A stretch of DNA of 64,000 bases from Swingsia samuiensis (GTDB lineage Bacteria; Pseudomonadota; Alphaproteobacteria; Acetobacterales; Acetobacteraceae), in NCBI RefSeq assembly GCF_006542355.1, contig NZ_CP038141.1:777001-841000 (forward strand), in the 5' to 3' direction. The translations under genes and the position numbers were made by a program. Positions 34,986 through 44,274 of the stretch are shown piece by piece. The notes under the pieces are model-generated. The model was not told the DNA's origin, searched no databases, and saw only the letters and a program-made list of their open reading frames with translations. Numbering within the stretch: the first letter of the stretch is position 1; every line of letters starts with the position of its first letter.

Positions 34986-36563
34986 ATGACCGACTCTTCT
35001 CTTATAAGCCGCCTTGAAAATGCCATTTCCTCTTTACCCGACCGTTACCCGGGCCCAGGAGGAGCTGTTGCTATTGTCAAGGATGGGAAAACCCTCATAC
35101 GGCATACATGGGGTTACGCTAATATAGAAAGACGCATTCCTTTTACTCCAGCGTCCCTCTTTCGCATGTGCTCCATTACTAAACAATTCACATGCGGCGT
35201 CATGTTAGATCTGTTTCCTGACCCATCAGAACTGGATCGTGATCTTGATGAGCGTCTTCCTCAACTGGATGAACCTTCTCCAACAATGCTTCATCTCGCT
35301 CATAATCAATCTGGCTTGAGAGATTATTGGGCTGTCGCCATGCTTCACGGCTCTCCCATCGAAGGCGCTTTTGGAGACCGGGAAGCTGACCACGTTATTC
35401 GTGGAACACGCACTCTTCAATTCCAACCGGGAACCTCTTATTCCTACGTTAATCAAAATTTTCGCCTTATTTCAGATATTCTACAAGACCGTACAGAGCG
35501 CCATTTCTCTGAACTTCTTCAAAAATCTATTTTTGAACCCGCCAATATGGAACGCGCCATTTTGGCAGCTGACACACGCGCCATGCCCGACGGCACGACC
35601 GGATACGAAGGGACTGTAGAAACAGGGTTCAGAGCAGCTGTTAATAATATTATCTGGACTGGCGATGCAGGTCTTGGCGCATCATTAGATGATATGATTG
35701 CGTGGGAAAAATTTATTGATAGCACACACCATAATCCTGATGGACTTTATAACCGTTTAAGCGCCCCTACTTATTTTGATAATGGCTCCCCCGCTTCTTA
35801 TGGCTTCGGCTTACAAAGAGCTGAAATGTTTGGGCATAAAGTTACTCTCCATGGGGGCGCTTTAAGAGGGTGGCGCTCTCATCGACTGCATGTCGCCTCG
35901 CAGCGATTATCAATCGTCGTGATGTTTAATCACATGTCGCCTGCTCATCTTGCAGCATCATCCCTCTTGGCCACCGCGTTAAATATTCCAAAAAACGATA
36001 CTCCGCCGTCTTCAATCTCTTCCAATCTTTATGGAGCCTACCTCGAAGAAGATACCGGCCTTTCTGTCCGAATCGAACCAGACAATCTTAATGGCATTCG
36101 ATTACGGTATCTTATGCTCCCCGAAGTCTTAACAAGCATTACTCCTAATCAAGCTGAATCAGCGAGTGTAACCCTTACACGCCATGATGAAAAACGCCTC
36201 ATTATGGAGCGCCCAGCAGAAAACCGTCGAAGCATCCTAACAGAGTGTACTCCTTTTAACGCAAAAGAAGATCGTGCTGATCTCGAAGGAACATATCGGT
36301 GCAATGAACTTGATGAAGCAGAAATCACCATTTCTTTGACGGGAACTACAGTATACGGTGCTTTTTCTGGCATCCTTGGTGATGGGCAGATGGAACCCTT
36401 ACGCCCCATCGCACAAGATTTATGGGTTCTGCCGTGCCCACGCGCACTCGATCATACCGCCCCCGGCGATTGGACACTATCATTCATCCGCGATGGCTCT
36501 GGGATTAAGGCCATCCGTGTTGGATGTTGGCTCGCTCGCGATCTTATTTATGACCGTGTTTAA
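34986..36563 (+). CDS. D-aminopeptidase-like serine hydrolase (penicillin-recognising family)
   Basis: The 525-residue protein has an N-terminal beta-lactamase-like catalytic domain with S63-x-x-K66 (SITK), Y154-x-N156 (YVN) and H289-x-G291 (HGG), followed by two C-terminal beta domains. This is the plan of D-aminopeptidase DAP of Ochrobactrum, which has about 520 residues and HxG in place of KTG. It would release N-terminal D-amino acids from peptides. No signal peptide is seen. It is single, divergent from recX and ended by the hairpin at 36634. Confidence 0.85.
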   Translation: MTDSSLISRLENAISSLPDRYPGPGGAVAIVKDGKTLIRHTWGYANIERRIPFTPASLFRMCSITKQFTCGVMLDLFPDPSELDRDLDERLPQLDEPSPTMLHLAHNQSGLRDYWAVAMLHGSPIEGAFGDREADHVIRGTRTLQFQPGTSYSYVNQNFRLISDILQDRTERHFSELLQKSIFEPANMERAILAADTRAMPDGTTGYEGTVETGFRAAVNNIIWTGDAGLGASLDDMIAWEKFIDSTHHNPDGLYNRLSAPTYFDNGSPASYGFGLQRAEMFGHKVTLHGGALRGWRSHRLHVASQRLSIVVMFNHMSPAHLAASSLLATALNIPKNDTPPSSISSNLYGAYLEEDTGLSVRIEPDNLNGIRLRYLMLPEVLTSITPNQAESASVTLTRHDEKRLIMERPAENRRSILTECTPFNAKEDRADLEGTYRCNELDEAEITISLTGTTVYGAFSGILGDGQMEPLRPIAQDLWVLPCPRALDHTAPGDWTLSFIRDGSGIKAIRVGCWLARDLIYDRV

Positions 36564-36633
36564 TATTTTATTTTTAAACAAAAATTGACTGAACACGTTC
36601 ATCCTAACACTATATAAGCTTACAAATTTCTAG

Positions 36634-36665
36634 CCCTGCCATGGTCTTCCAAGGTGGGGGTTTTT
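36634..36665 (+). terminator. Intrinsic terminator between D-aminopeptidase gene and argD
   Basis: CCCTGCCATGG pairs with CCAAGGTGGGG (11 positions, one mismatch and two G-T pairs) around a 4-nt loop, and is followed by TTTTTGATTTT. It lies 71 bp past the stop codon and just upstream of the arg genes, so an attenuator function for argD is a lesser alternative. Confidence 0.65.
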
Positions 36666-36711
36666 GATTTTGTAATTCTGTTCACTATATCATCTAGGAT
36701 CACCGATCATC

Positions 36712-37914
36712 ATGATCTCCGCCCTTATGCCAAACTACAAACGCGCCGACCTTGCTTTTGAGCACGGAAATGGCGTCTGGCTAACGGCTTCTGATGGACG
36801 ACGATATCTTGATTTTGCTGCAGGAATAGCCGTCTCGTCCCTTGGGCACGGTAATCCTAAACTGGTTAAGGCCATCGCTGAGCAAGCAGCAAAAGTGATG
36901 CATGTCTCCAACCTGTATCGCATTCCCCAAGCAGAGGAACTGGCAGAGCTTCTTGTAAAAAACAGCTTCGCGGATTCTGTGCTCTTTTGTAATTCTGGAG
37001 CAGAAGCTAACGAAGGAATGGTTAAGACCATTCGGCGCGCCCAATATGAAAACGGACATCCTGAACGCACCCGCATCCTGTGCTTTGATGGAGCCTTTCA
37101 CGGGCGAACCTTAGCTATGATTTCAGCAACAGGAAATCCTGCTTATTTAAAAGGTTTTGGCCCCGTTGTAGACGGCTTTGACCATGCGCCTTTTAACAAT
37201 ACCAATACTCTACGTTCAGCCATCACGCCTGAAACAGCAGGCATTATCGTTGAGCCTATTCAAGGAGAAAGCGGGGTAAAGCCTGCAACAGAAAGCTTTA
37301 TAAAAGCCCTACGCGCAGCGTGTGATGAATACGGAATTTATCTTGGCTTTGATGAAGTTCAAACAGGAATAGGCCGCACAGGAAAACTTTTTGCCCATGA
37401 ATGGTTTGATGTTAAGCCTGATATTATATCATCAGCTAAAGGCATTGGTGGAGGTTTCCCCCTTGGCGCTGTCTTAGCGACAGAGGAATTAGCCAAACAC
37501 TTAACCCCCGGATCCCACGGAACGACCTACGGCGGTAATCCTCTGGCCTGTAATGCAGGTATAATAGTTCTCAATGAAGTTTTAACTCCAGGCTTTATGT
37601 CCCATATCCAAGCCGTTGGAGAAGCTTTTGGGAAAATGTTGGATGATATTGTCCAACACTTTCCTCATATTTTTGATAGCGTACGTGGAATGGGCTTAAT
37701 GCGTGGTTTACATTGTATTCCACCCGCTGGAGACGTTATGGCTGTGGCGCAGCATCATGGCCTCCTGACCGTTAGTGCGGGGGATAATGTCTTACGCCTC
37801 GTACCACCGCTCATTGTTACAGAAGAAGAGTGCCGAATGGCATATGATCTTCTCATTACAACAGCCCAAGACCTATCATCTACACAACACCCTCAACAGG
37901 AGAAAATATCGTGA
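36712..37914 (+). CDS. argD: Acetylornithine aminotransferase
   Basis: This 400-residue class III PLP aminotransferase has GNGVWLTASDGRRYLDFAAGIAV near the start, FCNSGAEANEGMVK, GAFHGRTL, FDEVQTGIGRTG and the PLP lysine in SSAKGIGGGFPLGA. It converts N-acetylglutamate semialdehyde to N-acetylornithine in arginine synthesis. argF follows with a 4-bp overlap. An internal ATG five codons in (MPNYKR) is another possible start. Confidence 0.94.
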   Translation: MISALMPNYKRADLAFEHGNGVWLTASDGRRYLDFAAGIAVSSLGHGNPKLVKAIAEQAAKVMHVSNLYRIPQAEELAELLVKNSFADSVLFCNSGAEANEGMVKTIRRAQYENGHPERTRILCFDGAFHGRTLAMISATGNPAYLKGFGPVVDGFDHAPFNNTNTLRSAITPETAGIIVEPIQGESGVKPATESFIKALRAACDEYGIYLGFDEVQTGIGRTGKLFAHEWFDVKPDIISSAKGIGGGFPLGAVLATEELAKHLTPGSHGTTYGGNPLACNAGIIVLNEVLTPGFMSHIQAVGEAFGKMLDDIVQHFPHIFDSVRGMGLMRGLHCIPPAGDVMAVAQHHGLLTVSAGDNVLRLVPPLIVTEEECRMAYDLLITTAQDLSSTQHPQQEKIS

Positions 37915-38885
37915 GCTTGGCATCTGCCCCTTCAGCACCTTCAAAAGACAAGCATATGCTAAGACATTTTCTTGATATCCGTGACTTTAGCGGTAATACC
38001 ATTAGGCAAATTATTGACCTATCAGCCAAAGTCAAAAAGCTCCAAAACAATCGCGCCAACCCTATACACCCCGATCGCCCTCTTGAAGGACGCGCTCTCG
38101 GACTAATCCTTGCACAGCCCTCAACACGTACACGTGTGTCTTTTGAAGTGGGAATGCGGCAATTAGGGGGAAATGTTTCTGTTCTTTCCCCCAGCGATAT
38201 GCAGCTAGGTCGCGGGGAAAGTATTGCCGATACAGCTCGTGTTCTGTCTCGTTTTCTGGACGTTATCGTTCTACGGACGGGTCATGATGAAAACTTGAGA
38301 GAACTGGCTAAATGGAGCTCTGTTCCTGTTATAAATGGCCTTACTCCCGTTTCTCATCCAATTCAGATCTTAGCTGACATCCTAACATTTGAAGAACATC
38401 GCGGCTCTATTACAGGCAAAACAATAGCTTGGGTGGGAGATGGCAATAACGTTGCGACCTCTTTAATGGAAGCGGCCGCCCTTTTAAAATTCAACGTCCG
38501 ACTTGCAACGCCAGTGCAATTCCCTCCTAGTGAAGACGCTATTTCTTGGGCACGTCAAAATGGTGCATCCATCGAAGTATTCACCGACCCACACGAGGCC
38601 GTTAAGGGCGCCGATGCTATCATCACTGACACATGGGTCAGCATGGGGGACGAAAATAAAGAACAACGCCTAAAAGCTTTCCAACCCTATCAGGTTGATC
38701 GCGCCCTTCTTGAAAAAGCTAATTCCAACGCCCTGTTTTTACACTGCCTTCCTGCCCATATTGGAGAAGAAGTGACAGCTGAGGTATTTGAAAGCCCAGC
38801 GTCCGTCGTCTTTGATGAGGCAGAAAACCGCCTCCACACACAAAAAGGCCTTCTTCTTTGGGCTTTAGGGAGAGAAAACGGGTGA
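37911..38885 (+). CDS. argF: Ornithine carbamoyltransferase
   Basis: The 324-residue enzyme has the carbamoyl-phosphate motif STRTRVSFEVG, the linker motif with GRGESIADTARVLSRF, and HCLPAHIGEE near the C-terminus carrying the catalytic Cys. It makes citrulline from ornithine and carbamoyl phosphate. The start is GTG at 37911, overlapping argD by 4 bp (GTGA). The same GTGA coupling joins it to hslO. Confidence 0.95.
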   Translation: MSLASAPSAPSKDKHMLRHFLDIRDFSGNTIRQIIDLSAKVKKLQNNRANPIHPDRPLEGRALGLILAQPSTRTRVSFEVGMRQLGGNVSVLSPSDMQLGRGESIADTARVLSRFLDVIVLRTGHDENLRELAKWSSVPVINGLTPVSHPIQILADILTFEEHRGSITGKTIAWVGDGNNVATSLMEAAALLKFNVRLATPVQFPPSEDAISWARQNGASIEVFTDPHEAVKGADAIITDTWVSMGDENKEQRLKAFQPYQVDRALLEKANSNALFLHCLPAHIGEEVTAEVFESPASVVFDEAENRLHTQKGLLLWALGRENG

Positions 38886-39814
38886 TCCACACACCACCAT
38901 TTCTTGATACAAATCGACCAGATGTTCCTCATACGGTCATTGCTGGGGGAATTGTCCCTTTTCACTTAGAAAAATCCCCTGTTCGAGGCCGTTTAGTCCG
39001 CCTTGGCTCTTTAGCCGACGATATTTTGTCACGCCACGACAATCCAGACGTTGTTTCTCTCCTTGGGGGGGAAGCATTATCACTAGTCGCGGCAATGGCT
39101 TCAGCCCTGAAATTCCAAGGGTCTTTCTCCTTACAAATTAAAGGAGATGGTCCGGTTTCTATGCTTCTCGCCGATGCAACAGATACCGGAGATCTTCGTT
39201 TTTTCGCACGTTTGTCAGAAGATACAAATAAAGCAACTCTCCCTCAAAGTGCAAAAGAGCTTTTGGGCAATGGTTATTTTGCTTTTACGATTGATCAAGG
39301 CCCAGAAATGGACCGGCATCAAGGTGTGGTTGAAATAACCGGTGAAACCCTTTCCGAGATGGCTGTTCACTACTTTAAAACAAGTGAGCAGCATGATTGT
39401 TGGATTAAGCTTTTCTGCCAAAAAACATCTACTGGCTGGCAAGCAGGCGCTTTAGTTCTTGAGCGTATCGCAAATGAAGGGGGGATAAATCTTTTAGATG
39501 ACAGCGAAGATACGTGGCAAACAGCCTGCACCTTCGCTGGAACACTTCAAGAAAAAGAAATTTTCGACGAAAATTTAGAAAGTAATATCCTCATTCAAAG
39601 GCTTTTTGGATCATTAGACGTGATTCCTGGAGCACCAAGAGCTTTGGCTTTTGGCTGCCGCTGCTCCAGAGCAAAACTCGCCAGTGTATTAGAGCGTTTT
39701 AGCTCAGACGATATTGACCATATGCTTGAAGAGGATACCATTACGATGAACTGTGAGTTCTGTAATGTTGGTTTTCACTTCACTCGTGATGAACTAAAGG
39801 ATACAGCGGAATGA
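38882..39814 (+). CDS. hslO: Hsp33 redox-regulated chaperonin
   Basis: With GTG at 38882 (AGGGAG upstream, 4-bp overlap with argF) the protein is 310 residues; the open frame begins at 38858. The zinc/redox centre is intact: C259-x-C261 (CRCS) and C291-x-x-C294 (CEFC). The N-terminal fold has LGGEALSLVAAMASALKFQGSFSLQIKGDGPVSMLLAD. Hsp33 becomes an active holdase on oxidation of these cysteines. Placement behind argF is common in alphaproteobacteria. Confidence 0.93.
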   Translation: MIHTPPFLDTNRPDVPHTVIAGGIVPFHLEKSPVRGRLVRLGSLADDILSRHDNPDVVSLLGGEALSLVAAMASALKFQGSFSLQIKGDGPVSMLLADATDTGDLRFFARLSEDTNKATLPQSAKELLGNGYFAFTIDQGPEMDRHQGVVEITGETLSEMAVHYFKTSEQHDCWIKLFCQKTSTGWQAGALVLERIANEGGINLLDDSEDTWQTACTFAGTLQEKEIFDENLESNILIQRLFGSLDVIPGAPRALAFGCRCSRAKLASVLERFSSDDIDHMLEEDTITMNCEFCNVGFHFTRDELKDTAE

Positions 39815-40857
39815 TACACCCGCTACTGGAAGACGTTTTACTGGATGCTTCTCCTGTTACGGAGTTATACCCAGATTGGGAGCCAAAATCTCGTCATCCA
39901 GTGGTGGATCATTTTGAGGCGATCGTTTTTGAAGAAACCGCCAGCCATCGTCAAGCGTGTTGGTGGTTGGAAAACAACCGATACATAGGCAGTCATATCA
40001 TTGTACTGCCAAAGGAAACTCAAAACCGCCTTTTAGTCAGTATGGATAAATTCTTCTGGGCTATCGCTGAGGGTATCCTTAAAGGAAATACCAACCCAGA
40101 AGAGAAGCGTTTTTTTTCAGATGAAACACCCCAAATTGTATCTCGTGAATTAGCTGCGACATGGTTGCATCGCCATGCACCCCACACTGTTTTTGTCGAT
40201 ATTAAAAACATCGACAATTCAAAATCTTTCACATGTCCAGATGGAAAAGTTTTAGTCGAAGGTCGACTACCAGCGCTCTTTGCTTCCAAACGCTTCTCTC
40301 TCGGCAGTAATCTTGTTGTTTCATCGCCCTTTTCAGCGATGCCTCTCCGCTCTCAAATAGAAATGAAATTAGACAGTACAATTACTGCATATCGTTTTTA
40401 TGATGACATGGAAGATGTGGTTTTCTATCTCCTTTGGGATGAAAGCGAGCCCAATCAGCCGCCTTCTTTCTATTATCCTCAAGGCCCTCTCCTCATTAGT
40501 GAACCCGACATCGGGCCGCTACTCCCAGGGTGGATATTAGAGTGGTATAATCGTCATCCTGAGCATGAAAATCTTATCGAAACAGCGAGACCTTTCTTAC
40601 CGGAGGATTATGGCGTTGGTCGTGCTTCTTCTATGCGCCTCCGCCAGCCAACACCGCAAGAATCAAAACCCAACCATCCACAGGACGCATCAAACTCTTC
40701 TGAGCCTCCCCCTCAACCATCAGAGGAGCAACAAGCTTCCCCTATATTCACACACTTTCTAAAATCACATACTATTAATGATTTAACTCAGACCGATAAT
40801 TCATCTAAAAAAGGACTTATCGGTCGATTTAAGTCTCTTCTTGGAAAGAAGGAATAG
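39811..40857 (+). CDS. Conserved-looking hypothetical protein with basic C-terminal tail
   Basis: The 348-residue protein belongs to no family I recognise. Residues 1-270 look globular, with aromatic-rich segments (HRQACWWLENNRYIG, YRFYDDMEDVVFYLLWDE, LPGWILEWYNRHPEHENL). Residues 280-320 are Pro/Gln/Ser/Glu-rich and probably disordered, and the last 20 are a Lys-rich amphipathic helix (GLIGRFKSLLGKKE) that might touch membrane. No signal peptide. It overlaps the hslO stop by 4 bp and is translated in the arg-hslO operon. Confidence 0.7.
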   Translation: MIHPLLEDVLLDASPVTELYPDWEPKSRHPVVDHFEAIVFEETASHRQACWWLENNRYIGSHIIVLPKETQNRLLVSMDKFFWAIAEGILKGNTNPEEKRFFSDETPQIVSRELAATWLHRHAPHTVFVDIKNIDNSKSFTCPDGKVLVEGRLPALFASKRFSLGSNLVVSSPFSAMPLRSQIEMKLDSTITAYRFYDDMEDVVFYLLWDESEPNQPPSFYYPQGPLLISEPDIGPLLPGWILEWYNRHPEHENLIETARPFLPEDYGVGRASSMRLRQPTPQESKPNHPQDASNSSEPPPQPSEEQQASPIFTHFLKSHTINDLTQTDNSSKKGLIGRFKSLLGKKE

Positions 40858-40867
40858 TAGAAGTATC

Positions 40868-41581
40868 ATGAAATCTTTCAAATATTCTCTGGCATTAGCT
40901 AGTACTATTCTGGTTGCAGCATGCTCATCGGGACATAAGGCTGAAGAAAACTTTTCTCCTCCCGACTATAGTTATCTATCTCCGATTCATTTGAACGTCG
41001 CAAATATCAATATCCAAGACAACACCTCTGTCGACTCAGACAATCTAGCCCCTCAAGCGCCAACCCCTCCCAACCAAGCTCTTCAGCAAATGGCGCAGCA
41101 ACGCCTTATTGCCAATGGAACGAGTGGGAGTGCAGATTTTATTATTAAAAAAACTCAATACACAGCCATAGATCGCCATACTCTTAGCGGGACAATGGAT
41201 GTTCAACTCGAGCTAACGGCTGAGAATAACCAAAAGAAAAGTTATATCGTTGCACACGTCTCACACCGACAAGAAACTGGGGACTATACAGCGTCATCAC
41301 GCAAAGCACTCTATGATATGACCAACCAGCTCATGCAGGATATGAATGTTGAGCTTGAATTCCAAATCAATCACAAATTAGTGAGTTGGTTGAATGACGC
41401 AGCAGGAAACCCTCTGACAGGAAGTAAAATTCAACAACAAAACCTAGATAGCCCAAACGGCAAAATAGCCCCAGCAAACACAGTTTCAACACCAGTCCTG
41501 GCCGCGCCTTCAGCGCCACCTCCTCCTGTGACGGCTCCTGCCAATAATACACCAGATGCTATCTTTCCTACAGGGGGGTAA
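40868..41581 (+). CDS. Hypothetical lipoprotein
   Basis: With the ATG at 40868 it has 237 residues and a lipoprotein signal ending LVAACSS (C19). The open frame extends back to 40841 inside the previous gene. The mature part has a mixed alpha/beta core (QQMAQQRLIANGTSGSADFIIKKTQYTAIDRHTLSGTMDVQLELTAEN) and a Pro/Ala-rich C-terminus. No family recognised. It starts 10 bp after the preceding gene and closes the arg-hslO cluster. Confidence 0.75.
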   Translation: MKSFKYSLALASTILVAACSSGHKAEENFSPPDYSYLSPIHLNVANINIQDNTSVDSDNLAPQAPTPPNQALQQMAQQRLIANGTSGSADFIIKKTQYTAIDRHTLSGTMDVQLELTAENNQKKSYIVAHVSHRQETGDYTASSRKALYDMTNQLMQDMNVELEFQINHKLVSWLNDAAGNPLTGSKIQQQNLDSPNGKIAPANTVSTPVLAAPSAPPPPVTAPANNTPDAIFPTGG

Positions 41582-41676
41582 CCTATTCCCTCTTTTTAAG
41601 AATTTCGTTAAGGAGGGATTCGTTTTTAACAAAAAGAGTTTATTAACGGGTTAAATACTAAACTAACTAATTCTTC

Positions 41677-41714
41677 AAAGAGGCTGTCGATCCCTCTTAT
41701 TTTTCAGCCTCTTT
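41677..41714 (+). promoter_or_regulatory. 10-bp inverted repeat upstream of the gluconate dehydrogenase operon
   Basis: AAAGAGGCTG and CAGCCTCTTT are perfect inverse complements separated by 18 nt that include TTATTTTT. It may be the terminator of the lipoprotein gene, a leader structure or an operator. A second weaker CCCTC/GAGGG pairing lies at 41588-41617, followed by a T-run (41622-41626), and is an alternative terminator. Confidence 0.45.
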
Positions 41715-41781
41715 AAACTCCACAATGGACTTGCATGCTTACCGCTTATCTACTCATCTGCCCCCCTCTTTGGAAACAGAA

Positions 41782-42492
41782 ATGCCTCAAACAAATCTAA
41801 CGTTTCTACGCCCCTTAAGACGTAGCTTTGTTAAAGGCTTATTAAGCTCCACGTCTTTCTTAATATTCGGGAAAGCCTTTCAAGCCGATACGGCACACGC
41901 TGCACATTCCCTTAAACACTATCAGCCAAAGTTTTTCTCTCCTGCTGAATATGATTTTTTAATCGCAGCAGCAGAACGTATCTACCCAGAAGACCAATAT
42001 GGCCCTGGAGCAAAAACACTCGGCGTTCCAGAATTCATAGACCGACAAATGGATACACCATATGGGCACGGTTCTAATTGGTATATGTCTGGTCCTTTCG
42101 TTCAAGGTCCAGCCAATTTAGGCTACCAACTCCCGTATAATCCGCGTGATCTTTATCGTATCGGGCTCAAATATTTAAATACCTACGTACACCAAGAACA
42201 TGGAAAATCCTTTCCTCAACTTACAGGAAAAGAACAAGACAACATACTCATTGCCCTTGAAGGAGGGTCTATTTCATTAGGTGATATTCCAGGACGGATC
42301 TTTTTCGAACAGCTTCGTTCCAATATCTTAGAAGGTGTTTTCTCTGATCCTATTTACGGCGGAAACAAAAACCTCGGCGGTTGGGTGACCATTGGTTTTC
42401 CTGGCGCACGAGCTGACTTTATGGATTGGGTTGACCAAAACGGTGCACGTTACCCGCTGGGCCCTGTCTCAATATCGGGTGAAACGGCTTAA
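41782..42492 (+). CDS. Gluconate 2-dehydrogenase-type small subunit (subunit 3 family)
   Basis: With the ATG at 41782 (GGA 7 nt upstream) the protein is 236 residues; the frame is open from 41725 without a ribosome site. It has a twin-arginine signal (LRRSFVKGLLSS) and the subunit-3 family core FFSPAEYDFLIAAAERIYPEDQYGPGAKTLGVPEFIDRQMDTPYG. It is thought to chaperone the flavoprotein through Tat. First gene of an S-L-C operon with 3 bp to the next. Confidence 0.9.
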   Translation: MPQTNLTFLRPLRRSFVKGLLSSTSFLIFGKAFQADTAHAAHSLKHYQPKFFSPAEYDFLIAAAERIYPEDQYGPGAKTLGVPEFIDRQMDTPYGHGSNWYMSGPFVQGPANLGYQLPYNPRDLYRIGLKYLNTYVHQEHGKSFPQLTGKEQDNILIALEGGSISLGDIPGRIFFEQLRSNILEGVFSDPIYGGNKNLGGWVTIGFPGARADFMDWVDQNGARYPLGPVSISGETA

Positions 42493-42495
42493 TCA

Positions 42496-44274
42496 ATGTC
42501 TAAAAAACATATCGACGCTATTATTGTTGGTGCAGGATGGGCTGGATCTATCCTCGCTAAGGAGCTTATAGAGGCAGGCCTCTCAGTAACGATTTTGGAA
42601 CGTGGGCCAGAGCGCACAACAGCTGTGGAAGGGGCCTACCCAGAATCAATTGATGAATTAAAAGGCGCCATACGAAAACGTCTCTTTCAAGACCTTTCCA
42701 AAAGCACTGTGACAGTCCGTAATACGATTGGCCAAACAGCACTTCCTTATCGTCAACTTGCTGCTTTCTTACCAGGAGAGGGCGTAGGAGGAGCAGGTCT
42801 CCATTGGTCAGGAGTCCATTTTCGTGTTCCTCCTGAAGATTTAAGATTACGTAGTGCTGTTATTGAAAAATATGGGGAAAAATTCATCCCCAAAGACATG
42901 AACCTGCAGGATTACGGTGTCACCTACAAAGAACTAGAGCCTTTTTTTGATAAAGCTGAAAAGGTTTTTGGTACTTCAGGAGAAGCTTATACCGTCAATG
43001 GTAAAGTCGTTGGAAATGGAAATATCTTCGCAGGCGATCGCTCTGACAACTTCCCTCTTCCGCCTATGCAAGATACTTACACCGCTCAGGTTTTTAGAAA
43101 AGCTGCTTCGCAAGCGGGTTACCACCCTTATTCTCTACCTGCAGCAAATGCATCTAAACCTTACACCAATACATATGGTTGCCAGATGGGGCCTTGTAAC
43201 TTCTGCGGATATTGCAGCGGCTATGATTGCTACCTCTATTCAAAGGCCTCTCCGAACGTAAATATTTTACCAGCATTACGGCAGAGTCCTAATTTTTCTC
43301 TCATTCCCAACGCACATGTTTTACGGGTTAACCTTGATAAATCACGTACGAAGGCTACAGGTGTTACGTACGTCAATACCCAAACCAATACAGAAACAAC
43401 CTTATCCGCCGATTTAGTGATCCTCGGAGCATTCCAATTCCATAACGTCCACCTGATGCTCGTTTCAGGAATTGGCAAACCTTACGATCCCGTTAAAAAC
43501 ACAGGAACAATTGGACGTAATTTCGTCTATCAAACCATTACCTCTTCACGCGTTTGGTTGCCTCCATCACAATATACAAATCAGTTTATCGGAGCAGGTG
43601 GCGTCGGTGTCGCCATTGATGATTTTAACAGTATGAATTTTGACCATGGGCCTTTAGGTTTTGTTGGAGGGTCTCCAATTTGGGTAAACCAAGCAGGCAC
43701 AAAACCAATAGCAGCTGCCATTGGAGCGGGAGGCTCTGGTAGCCCTCGCTGGGGTACAAACTACAAAAAAGAACTCATAAATACTTATCAACACTCAATT
43801 GGTATTGATGCTCACGGTAGCAATATGGCCTACCGCGATGTCTATCTTGACCTCGATCCAACATGGAAAGATGCATACGGACAACCTCTCCTTCGCATGA
43901 CTTTCACTTGGAAAGACAATGACATTCGAATGAACCAGTTTGTCGTTGGAAAAATTGATGCTATCGCCAAAGAATTAAACGCGACTAAAGCACATTTAGT
44001 CCACCTTAATGCTGGCCAACCATTTGACACACGACATTATCAAACGACCCACCTTGGCGGAGGGGCCATCATGGGAGAAAACCCCGAAACAAGTGCGCTC
44101 AACCGCTATTTACAAAGTTGGGACGTTTCGAATGTTTTCGTCATTGGTTCCAACGCTTTCCCTCAAGGAATGGGGTATAATCCAACAGGCTTGGTCGCGG
44201 CTCTTGCCTATTGGACAGCCTATCATATCCGAACAACCTATTTAAAATCTCCAGGACCGCTGGTGAAACTATGA
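42496..44274 (+). CDS. Gluconate 2-dehydrogenase-type flavoprotein large subunit (GMC family)
   Basis: The 592-residue protein has the FAD motif AIIVGAGWAGSILAKEL, LPGEGVGGAGLHWSG, and a cysteine cluster CQMGPCNFCGYCSGYDC fitting an Fe-S site. The GMC C-terminus has THLGGGAIMGENPETSALNRYLQSWDVSNVFVIGSNAFPQGMGYNPTG. The family oxidises D-gluconate to 2-ketogluconate at the periplasmic face. The closely related 2-ketogluconate dehydrogenase (to 2,5-diketogluconate) has the same S-L-C plan and cannot be excluded. No signal peptide, as expected for Tat hitch-hiking on the small subunit. Confidence 0.88.
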   Translation: MSKKHIDAIIVGAGWAGSILAKELIEAGLSVTILERGPERTTAVEGAYPESIDELKGAIRKRLFQDLSKSTVTVRNTIGQTALPYRQLAAFLPGEGVGGAGLHWSGVHFRVPPEDLRLRSAVIEKYGEKFIPKDMNLQDYGVTYKELEPFFDKAEKVFGTSGEAYTVNGKVVGNGNIFAGDRSDNFPLPPMQDTYTAQVFRKAASQAGYHPYSLPAANASKPYTNTYGCQMGPCNFCGYCSGYDCYLYSKASPNVNILPALRQSPNFSLIPNAHVLRVNLDKSRTKATGVTYVNTQTNTETTLSADLVILGAFQFHNVHLMLVSGIGKPYDPVKNTGTIGRNFVYQTITSSRVWLPPSQYTNQFIGAGGVGVAIDDFNSMNFDHGPLGFVGGSPIWVNQAGTKPIAAAIGAGGSGSPRWGTNYKKELINTYQHSIGIDAHGSNMAYRDVYLDLDPTWKDAYGQPLLRMTFTWKDNDIRMNQFVVGKIDAIAKELNATKAHLVHLNAGQPFDTRHYQTTHLGGGAIMGENPETSALNRYLQSWDVSNVFVIGSNAFPQGMGYNPTGLVAALAYWTAYHIRTTYLKSPGPLVKL

